5,350 nucleotides of DNA from DATEVL01 sp964448245 (GTDB taxonomy: Bacteria > Chloroflexota > Anaerolineae > Anaerolineales > E44-bin32), in assembly GCA_964448245.1 (NCBI GenBank), contig CAYUWF010000128.1:1-5350 (forward strand). The letters run 5' to 3'. Positions within the stretch are counted from its first letter, which is position 1; each line of letters begins with the position of its first letter. The notes beneath the pieces were generated by a model that saw only the letters and a list, made by a program, of their open reading frames with translations, searched no databases and was not told where the DNA came from. The translations under genes were made by a program, and so were the position numbers. This document shows, in pieces, positions 1 to 4,214 of the stretch.

Positions 1-6
1 AGTCGG

Positions 7-180
7 CTAGCAGGCTGCTGAAAAATCTCAGATGTCAGACCCCCACCCCTGTCCCCCGCGAAGCATCCCGAAGGGCTCCCCCTGCGCCAACGAGTCCGTC
101 CGACAGTTCGAACTCGCAGGGGGAGGGGATGGCATATCTGGGGGGTGAGGTGGAAACGGGCTTTTTCAGCAGCCTGCTAG
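7..180. mobile_element. MITE-like palindromic element, 174 bp, no transposase
   Basis: Positions 7-25 (CTAGCAGGCTGCTGAAAAA) are the exact reverse complement of 162-180, giving 19-bp perfect terminal inverted repeats around about 136 bp with no credible gene. The outer CTAG at each end is itself a palindrome. It could be a 4-bp target duplication, with the true element being 11-176, or simply part of the repeat. The interior carries a second dyad (76-86/115-125), so the whole element could fold as a long stem. Size, perfect ends and lack of coding capacity fit a non-autonomous MITE moved by a transposase encoded elsewhere. I cannot assign an IS family. The right end falls on the stop codon of the neighbouring leftward gene, so in RNA the element could act as its 3' end or terminator. 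Confidence 0.72.
76..125. repeat. Internal 11-bp inverted repeat in the MITE-like element
   Basis: CTCCCCCTGCG at 76-86 is perfectly complementary to CGCAGGGGGAG at 115-125, leaving a 28-nt loop that contains the palindrome GTTCGAAC (106-113). With the 19-bp outer repeats this gives a nested, self-folding structure typical of small palindromic mobile elements. Confidence 0.6.
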
Positions 181-380
181 GTCTGGCCCGGAGCGGGAGC
201 CGCCGGGTGCGGCGCAGCCTTCTCGAGCTGCTTGATGGGGACCTTGTTGACCGTGCGGCAGCGGGTGCAGTGAACGTCGTAGTGGTCCCCGCCCTTAGTG
301 CGCGTCGTCTCCAGGGCAAACTCGACCTGCTCCCGGCTCAGGGAGAAGCTCCAGCTACAGCGATAACAGCGGAGCTGCAT
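177..380 (-). CDS. Small zinc-ribbon-like protein, 67 aa, function unknown
   Basis: The product has two CxxC knuckles, C5-x2-C8 and C38-x2-C41, about 30 residues apart. This is the usual four-cysteine layout of a zinc ribbon, so it probably binds one Zn2+. The first knuckle opens the protein (MQLRCYRCSWSFSLS). The second (VHCTRCRTVNKVP) is followed by a basic patch and an Ala/Pro-rich tail with no predicted structure. There is no signal peptide or membrane segment, so it is likely cytoplasmic. I chose the ATG at 378-380 because GAGGAGGT lies 5 nt upstream on the minus strand and the first cysteine follows at once. An in-frame ATG at 425 would add 15 residues without such a site. The stop codon TAG lies in the CTAG end of the adjacent palindromic element. 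The gene diverges from sodA. No specific function can be assigned; a nucleic-acid-binding or regulatory role is only a guess from the fold. Confidence 0.75.
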   Translation of the reverse strand: MQLRCYRCSWSFSLSREQVEFALETTRTKGGDHYDVHCTRCRTVNKVPIKQLEKAAPHPAAPAPGQT

Positions 381-423
381 TTCCGACCTCCTCGCCACGG
401 CCGGGGTGTGCCGGACCAGCACC

Positions 424-429
424 ATTGTA
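424..429 (-). promoter_or_regulatory. Candidate -10 box for the zinc-ribbon gene
   Basis: Reading leftward, TACAAT occurs at 429-424, about 44 nt before the start codon at 380. This would leave a leader of roughly 37 nt that includes the strong Shine-Dalgarno. The matching -35 region (around 447-453, GGAACA) is poor, so the call rests on the -10 box and position alone. Confidence 0.35.
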
Positions 430-472
430 CACGGCGGCGCGGGGGGATGTTCCGAGGCGGATCGGGATAATC

Positions 473-484
473 ATCGCAGGCGAT
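473..484. promoter_or_regulatory. Operator-like dyad, upstream copy (ATCGC-AG-GCGAT)
   Basis: ATCGCAGGCGAT has 5-bp complementary half-sites around a 2-nt centre. Its exact reverse complement recurs at 581-592. This copy lies 14 nt upstream of the sodA -35 box, a position usual for an activator or one half of a looping repressor site. Binding by a dimeric regulator is inferred from symmetry and placement only. Confidence 0.4.
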
Positions 485-498
485 TTAGGAAAGCTCGC

Positions 499-528
499 TT
501 GACAGTATCCCGCCGGGCCGACTAGAAT
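499..528 (+). promoter_or_regulatory. Sigma70-type promoter of sodA-ferredoxin unit
   Basis: TTGACA (499-504, perfect -35) and TAGAAT (523-528, one mismatch from TATAAT) are separated by 18 bp. Transcription would begin near 535, giving a leader of about 84 nt before the sodA ATG at 619. No comparable promoter is seen between sodA and the ferredoxin, so both genes probably depend on it. Confidence 0.75.
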
Positions 529-580
529 GCTGTTGCTGGCGGTCCGCTGCACCGCCCCGGCCGTCCCCGTCGCAGCCGCC

Positions 581-592
581 ATCGCCTGCGAT
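581..592. promoter_or_regulatory. Operator-like dyad, leader copy (ATCGC-CT-GCGAT)
   Basis: This is the exact reverse complement of 473-484, centred 108 bp from it. It lies in the transcribed leader, 12 nt before the sodA Shine-Dalgarno (605-610). It overlaps the 8-bp palindrome GCGATCGC at 588-595. In RNA it could also pair with nothing upstream, because its partner lies before the transcription start, so a DNA-level role is more likely than an RNA-level one. Confidence 0.4.
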
Positions 593-618
593 CGCTGAGC
601 CTATGGAGGTAGTTTCCG

Positions 619-1230
619 ATGCCATTCCAACTCCCGCCTCTGCCGTACCCGCACGATGCCCTCGAGCCCCACATCGACGCCCGCACGATGGAGGTTCACC
701 ACGGCAAGCACCATGCGGCGTACGTCACCAACCTGAACAATGCCCTCGAGCCTCACCCGGAATTCTCGAGCAAGTCCGTCGAGGAGATCGTGCGCGACCT
801 GGCGGCGGTCCCCGAGGCCGTGCGTACCGCCGTGCGCAACAACGGCGGCGGCCACACCAACCATTCGATGTTCTGGGCAATGATGGGGCCGGGCCAGGGA
901 GGCGCGCCCAAGGGCGACCTGGCCAAGGCAATCGACAAGACCTTCAACTCCTTCGACGCCTTCAAGGAGGCGCTGGCCAAGGCTGCCATGGGCAGGTTCG
1001 GAAGCGGATGGGCCTGGTTAGTGGTCGATGGAGGCAACCTGAAGGTAGTCTCGACCGCCAATCAAGATACGCCGCTGAGCGATGGACAGACCCCGGTGCT
1101 CGGTCTCGACGTCTGGGAGCACGCGTACTATCTCAAGTATCAGAACCGCCGGGCCGACTATGTCGCCGCCTGGTGGAACGTGGTGAACTGGGCCGAGGCC
1201 GATCGCCGCTACCAGGCGGCTAGCGGCTGA
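619..1230 (+). CDS. sodA: Superoxide dismutase, Mn-type (Fe/Mn family)
   Basis: The enzyme converts superoxide to hydrogen peroxide and oxygen, as a homodimer or homotetramer, probably in the cytoplasm since no signal peptide is present. At 203 residues it has the standard length for the family. All four metal ligands are visible: H27, H82, D164 and H168, the last two in the signature DVWEHAYYLKYQN. The gateway residues H31 and Y35 are in place. The active-site glutamine comes from the C-terminal domain (Q149 in TANQDTPL), with glycine at the alternative site (G78). This pairing is typical of Mn-dependent rather than Fe-dependent enzymes, although cambialistic use cannot be excluded. GGAGGT at 605-610 lies 8 nt before the ATG and settles the start. 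The ferredoxin gene follows after 43 bp on the same strand, so the two are probably one transcript from the promoter at 499-528. Confidence 0.95.
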   Translation: MPFQLPPLPYPHDALEPHIDARTMEVHHGKHHAAYVTNLNNALEPHPEFSSKSVEEIVRDLAAVPEAVRTAVRNNGGGHTNHSMFWAMMGPGQGGAPKGDLAKAIDKTFNSFDAFKEALAKAAMGRFGSGWAWLVVDGGNLKVVSTANQDTPLSDGQTPVLGLDVWEHAYYLKYQNRRADYVAAWWNVVNWAEADRRYQAASG

Positions 1231-1252
1231 CGGCGCTGACAAGAGAGACCTT

Positions 1253-1267
1253 ATCCTCCAGGAGGAT
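1253..1267 (+). promoter_or_regulatory. Palindrome covering the ferredoxin ribosome binding site
   Basis: ATCCTCC-A-GGAGGAT is a perfect 7+1+7 inverted repeat whose right half is the Shine-Dalgarno of the ferredoxin gene, 6 nt before its ATG at 1274. In RNA it could form a 6-bp stem with a 3-nt loop that hides the GGAGG. This may lower ferredoxin translation relative to sodA, or couple it to ribosomes leaving sodA 23 nt upstream. The short stem makes the effect uncertain. Confidence 0.4.
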
Positions 1268-1273
1268 TCCAAC

Positions 1274-1687
1274 ATGACCTACATCATCACCAGCCTCTGC
1301 CTCCGCGACGGCGGTTGCGTCGACGTCTGCCCGGTGGAATGTATCGTGCCGGGCAAGCCGGTCGAAGAGTGGCCGTGGTTCTATATCGACCCGGATACCT
1401 GCATCGACTGCGGAGCCTGCATCCCCGAGTGTCCGTACGAGGCGATCTTCACCGAGGACGAAGTGCCGTCGGCCTACACCGCTAAGGGCGGAGAGCGGAT
1501 CAGCATGCCCGCCGGGACCGCCGGCTACGCCGAAGCCATCGATGTGAAGGACCACCGCGGCCAGGCCGTCCACCTCGACCACACCAAGGCCCTGGCGGCG
1601 GGCGAGGTCGTCGACCTGACGCCGGATACGAAGCCGAACTACGAGTACTTCAAGAGCGGGCCCGGCTACAAGGCGCTGGAGAAGTAG
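1274..1687 (+). CDS. 7Fe-type [3Fe-4S][4Fe-4S] ferredoxin with C-terminal extension
   Basis: This is a small Fe-S electron carrier of 137 residues, with no signal peptide or membrane segment. Residues 1-60 match the bacterial 7Fe ferredoxin core, with cysteines at 9, 15, 19, 23, 43, 46, 49 and 53. By alignment with Azotobacter FdI, C19, C43, C46 and C49 would hold a [4Fe-4S] cluster, while C9, C15 and C53 would hold a [3Fe-4S] cluster. C23 in CPVEC is the extra cysteine. The first spacer is C-x5-C rather than C-x7-C and lacks the intervening cysteine of FdI. A classical 2[4Fe-4S] arrangement is therefore less likely, but remains open. Residues 61-137 form an extension without cysteines that I do not recognise, ending in an aromatic and lysine-rich tail. 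GGAGG at 1261-1265 supports the start. It follows sodA by 43 bp and ends 23 bp before a perfect palindrome, which suggests a bicistronic unit. The redox partner is unknown. Confidence 0.88.
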   Translation: MTYIITSLCLRDGGCVDVCPVECIVPGKPVEEWPWFYIDPDTCIDCGACIPECPYEAIFTEDEVPSAYTAKGGERISMPAGTAGYAEAIDVKDHRGQAVHLDHTKALAAGEVVDLTPDTKPNYEYFKSGPGYKALEK

Positions 1688-1710
1688 CGCGCCGGCGCGT
1701 CACGATCTTC

Positions 1711-1738
1711 AGAGAGGGAGCCGATCGGCTCCCTCTCT
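1711..1738 (+). terminator. Perfect 28-nt palindrome, likely terminator of sodA-ferredoxin
   Basis: Two 14-base arms (1711-1724 and 1725-1738) are exactly complementary. They would form a stem of about 12 bp with a GATC loop, 23 nt after the ferredoxin stop. The sequence after it (TCACGTCC) lacks a T-run, so this is not a textbook intrinsic terminator. It may act as a weak terminator, a 3'-end stabiliser, or a DNA-level binding site. A second GC-only palindrome (CGCGCCGGCGCG, 1688-1699) lies just before it. Confidence 0.6.
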
Positions 1739-1794
1739 TCACGTCCGTCAGCCCTGTGCGGCGGGCTGCCGGACCGCCAGGCGGGAGGAGTGAG

Positions 1795-3252
1795 ATGAGC
1801 GCCTCACAGGGGACCCGCGTCGAGCGCGATTCGCTCGGCGAGATCCACGTGCCACAGGATGCGCTGTACGGCGCCCAGACCGCTCGGGCCGTCGAGAACT
1901 TCCCCATCAGCGGGCTGAGGCCCTATCGCGCCTTCATCTGGTCGATGGCGACGATCAAGCTCGCCGCGGCCGAGGTCAACGCCGGCCTGGGGCTGCTCGA
2001 CCCGGCCGCCGCCGACGCCATCGTCCGCGCCGCCGAGGAAGTCCGCGCGGGTCAGTGGGACCTCCATTTCGTCGTCGACCCGTTCCAGGCCGGCGCCGGG
2101 ACGAGCCACAATATGAACGCCAACGAGGTCATCGCCAATCGGGCGACGCAGTTGATGGGTGGCCGCCTGGGCGAGTACCGCGTCCATCCCAACGACCACG
2201 TCAACATGGCCCAGTCGACGAACGACACCGTCCCCACCGCCATCCGCCTGGGCTGCCTGTGGCGCCTGGAGGAGCTGTTGGGCGTCGTGGGCGACTTGGC
2301 GCTGGCCCTGCAGCGCAAGGCCGAGGAGTTCGACCCGATCGTCAAGTCCGGCCGAACGCATCTGCAGGACGCCGTGCCGCTTCGGCTCGGCCAGGAGTTC
2401 GGGGGATACGCCACGGCCGTGGCGCGCGACGCCGATCGGATTCGCCGCTCCGCCGACGGCCTGCGCCGTCTGGGCATCGGCGGCACGGCCGTCGGGACGG
2501 GCCTCAACGCACATCCCGAGTATCACGCCCGCATGGTCCGTCGTCTGAGCGATCTGGCCGGCCTGGAGCTGCAGACGTGCGACAACCTGTTCGAAGCCAT
2601 GCAGTCGATGGCGGACATGGCCGACTTCTCGGCTTCGATGCGGACGCTGGCGATCACCCTGACGCGCATCGCCAACGACTTCCGTCTGCTGGCCTCCGGG
2701 CCTTCCACTGGGTTCGATGAGCTGCGCTTGCCGGCGCTGCAGCCTGGGTCCAGCATGATGCCGGGGAAAGTCAATCCGGTGCAGGCCGAGATGCTCAACA
2801 TGGCGATGTTCCACGTCATCGGCGGCGACACGACCGTGGCGCTCGGGGCGCAGGCCGGCCAGCTCGAGCTGAACGTGATGATGCCGGTGATCGCCCACAA
2901 CCTGTTCGAGATGATGCACGTGACGATCGGCGCCGTGCGCTCGTTCACGGCCCGCGCCGTCCGCGGGCTCCAGGCCAACGCCGGGCGGGCCACCGGGTGG
3001 CTGGAACGCAATGCCATCGTGGCCACGGTCCTGACCCCATTGATCGGCTACGCCGCGGCGGCCGCGCTGGTCAGGCAGGCGATAGACCAGAACCGCTCGA
3101 TCCGCGAGCTGGCGGCGGAGCAGGCGGCGGCCGGTCACCTGACGTCGATCGACGCTTCCGGGCGGAAGGTGACCGTGCAGGAAGTGCAGCAGGCCTTGGG
3201 CGACCTGCGCGCCCTCACCGACGGAGGCATCCACGGGGTCGGCAAGGGCTGA
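1795..3252 (+). CDS. aspA: Aspartate ammonia-lyase (aspartase/fumarase superfamily)
   Basis: Aspartase reversibly splits L-aspartate into fumarate and ammonia, in the cytoplasm as a homotetramer. The 485-residue product has the three conserved superfamily regions: GTSHNMN (T103-N108), STND (S141-D144) and GSSMMPGKVNP (318-328). The last is the flexible loop that carries the catalytic serine, with K325 and N327 for substrate. H189 in GRTHLQD is also present. Several signatures favour aspartase over fumarase C: ENFPISG near the N-terminus, GTS rather than GTQS, STND rather than SSND, LQDAVP, LPALQPGSS and AGQLELNVM. Fumarase C stays possible, because boundaries between these enzymes are poor in deep lineages. 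GGGAGGAG at 1783-1790 sits 4 nt before the chosen ATG; an in-frame ATG at 1756 has no such site. The gene stands alone between a terminator-like palindrome and a convergent pseudogene, and no promoter was recognised upstream. Confidence 0.83.
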   Translation: MSASQGTRVERDSLGEIHVPQDALYGAQTARAVENFPISGLRPYRAFIWSMATIKLAAAEVNAGLGLLDPAAADAIVRAAEEVRAGQWDLHFVVDPFQAGAGTSHNMNANEVIANRATQLMGGRLGEYRVHPNDHVNMAQSTNDTVPTAIRLGCLWRLEELLGVVGDLALALQRKAEEFDPIVKSGRTHLQDAVPLRLGQEFGGYATAVARDADRIRRSADGLRRLGIGGTAVGTGLNAHPEYHARMVRRLSDLAGLELQTCDNLFEAMQSMADMADFSASMRTLAITLTRIANDFRLLASGPSTGFDELRLPALQPGSSMMPGKVNPVQAEMLNMAMFHVIGGDTTVALGAQAGQLELNVMMPVIAHNLFEMMHVTIGAVRSFTARAVRGLQANAGRATGWLERNAIVATVLTPLIGYAAAAALVRQAIDQNRSIRELAAEQAAAGHLTSIDASGRKVTVQEVQQALGDLRALTDGGIHGVGKG

Positions 3253-3266
3253 TTGGAGCCCATGAT

Positions 3267-3389
3267 GTCATTCCCGCGAAAGTCGAAGACACCCGAAGCG
3301 GAGCGGAGTGGTGCGGGAATCCAGAGAACCACGGCCTGGGCCCCCGCCTCCCCTCCGGGATGCGAAACGCTATTCGCGGGGGCGATGAC
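3267..3389. repeat. Degenerate REP/MITE-like inverted-repeat element
   Basis: The left end GTCATTCCCGCGAA (3267-3280) resembles the reverse complement of the right end (3373-3389, read as GTCAT-CGC-CCCCGCGAA) apart from a 3-nt insertion and one change. Inside, ATTCCCGC (3270-3277) pairs perfectly with GCGGGAAT (3313-3320), which is followed by CCAG. Another small stem, GCGAA/TTCGC, lies at 3362-3366/3373-3377. GTCATTCCCGCGAAAG...CGGGAATCCAG is the style of a palindromic repeat scattered through many bacterial genomes; this assignment is from memory and unverified. It lies 14 bp after the lyase stop, between converging genes, where such elements are common. Confidence 0.5.
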
Positions 3390-3402
3390 CCCAAGAAGGA
3401 CA

Positions 3403-3416
3403 TCGCCCATCGGCGA
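3403..3416. terminator. Weak hairpin between converging genes
   Basis: TCGCC-CATC-GGCGA forms a 5-bp stem with a 4-nt loop followed by ATTT on the plus strand. It is the only other hairpin downstream of the lyase besides the REP-like element. Stem length and T-run are both marginal, so the terminator call is weak. Confidence 0.22.
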
Positions 3417-3449
3417 ATTTGGGAGGACTGCCCGTCCAGCCTACCCCGC

Positions 3450-3992
3450 CTACGGCACCTTGAAGATCAATCCCACCACCTACCCCACCAACGCGCTTGC
3501 CGTTCCGATAAGCGCCATCTCCACGCCGCTGCGGCCGGGGGACCCAACCGTCCGCCTGGCTTTGTAGGCGCCCACCCCAAAGAGAGATCCCGCCGCCACG
3601 ACCAGCGAGGCGACCATGGCCGGCCTCACCGGCAGGACGACGAATGGCGTCAGAGGGAGGAGAGAGCCCACTACCGCCGCCACCCCGACGACCAATGCCG
3701 ATTTGGCTGCCGCGCGGCGATCCAGCGGAGCCAGGCGATGCTCCTCGGCCATCATCACACCCACCCAGACGTCCTCATCGGCGGTGATGGTGCGGACGAT
3801 CTGCTCCACCGTTTCGCCTTGAAAACCCTTGGCGGCGTAAATCGCACGGACCTCATCCCGCTCGACGGCCGGCACCAACCTCAGGTACCGGAACTCGCGG
3901 GCGCGTTCATTCTCGTAGTAGTCCTGGTGCGCGCGGCGAGAGGTGAAGGCGACGGCGGCCATCGAGACGGACTCGGCGAAGGTGGCGGCCAT
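3450..3992 (-). pseudogene. VIT1/CCC1-family iron/manganese transporter, truncated and interrupted
   Basis: Intact relatives move Fe2+ or Mn2+ across membranes through five helices. Here, from ATG 3992, the frame starts inside helix 2 (MAATFAESVSMAAVAFTS). It retains the E7 and M11 that correspond to metal-path residues of plant VIT1. It continues through the Glu-rich cytoplasmic metal-binding region (about residues 24-100, with YYENERAREF and ITADEDVWV..MMAEE), then two full hydrophobic helices (about 111-135 and 138-160) and part of a third. Helix 1, about 40-50 residues, is absent from all three minus-strand frames upstream, and no Shine-Dalgarno precedes 3992. The frame then meets TAG at 3480-3482 after SALVG. 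Reading on in the same frame gives VVGLIFKVP and a TAG at 3450-3452, which looks like the natural family end (…VGY-VVGLIF-VP). The tyrosine codon has probably become a stop. Two independent lesions indicate a decayed gene, converging on the lyase. A short 170-residue product is possible but unlikely to transport. Confidence 0.78.
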
Positions 3993-4199
3993 CCTGGAGA
4001 GAAGGAGGGAGTACGGCGGAGAGGATTCATGTCTTCGGCCCTCGTCTGCCATGCAATGTTGGTCGGTCGAGGTCCCCAGTACCCGTTCCGCACAGAGCGC
4101 TGCCTCTGGCCCGGGACAGTAATCTTCCACACCTCGCCTGGCCCAAGACTCGGGCAAGGCCCGCTCGAGCACCCGCCTGGCCGGCGCCGCCCGGCGGGA
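3993..4199. other. Intergenic stretch without recognisable gene
   Basis: This stretch lies between the truncated transporter and the JAMM peptidase promoter. Open frames exist on both strands, but they are Arg/Pro/Gly-rich, match nothing I recognise, and have no ribosome binding sites. If it once held helix 1 of the transporter, that sequence has been lost or replaced; the likely break point is at or just above 3993. A purine-rich block at about 3995-4024 and a GC-rich end near 4172-4198 are the only notable compositions. Confidence 0.5.
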
Positions 4200-4205
4200 T
4201 ACAAT
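4200..4205 (+). promoter_or_regulatory. -10 box of a probable leaderless transcript
   Basis: TACAAT ends only 9 nt before the ATG at 4215, and no Shine-Dalgarno occurs in the gap (CCCTACGGG). A start site about 7 nt after the box would leave a leader of a few bases or none. No clear -35 box is visible in the GC-rich DNA at the expected distance, so the promoter is supported by the -10 alone. Confidence 0.5.
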
Positions 4206-4214
4206 CCCTACGGG

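Noticed and set aside
35..319. Minus-strand open frame across the palindromic element
   Set aside because: Arg/Ser/Pro-rich low-complexity product in another frame from the zinc-ribbon gene, without a ribosome site or domain.
603..1223. Alternative plus-strand frame overlapping sodA
   Set aside because: Its ATG lies within the sodA ribosome binding site, and the Arg/Gly/Pro-rich product matches nothing. The sodA frame has all four metal ligands.
1688..1699. CGCGCCGGCGCG palindrome as a separate terminator
   Set aside because: Short, GC-only, begins inside the TAG-adjacent bases of the ferredoxin stop and has no T-run. The longer palindrome at 1711-1738 is a better candidate.
1804..3234. Long open frame antisense to the lyase (476 codons)
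   Set aside because: It mirrors the GC-rich codon pattern of the lyase, and its product is rich in His, Arg, Gln and Gly with no recognisable domain. The lyase on the plus strand has clear catalytic motifs.
4172..4198. CCCGCC…GGCGGG pairing just before the JAMM -10 box
   Set aside because: It is a six-base GC-only match in very GC-rich DNA with no symmetry beyond it, so it is expected by chance.
2997..4214. Upstream extension of the JAMM frame as a large fusion protein
   Set aside because: The extension crosses the lyase end, the REP-like element and the antisense transporter remnant in a non-coding-looking frame. Homology starts only at 4215.
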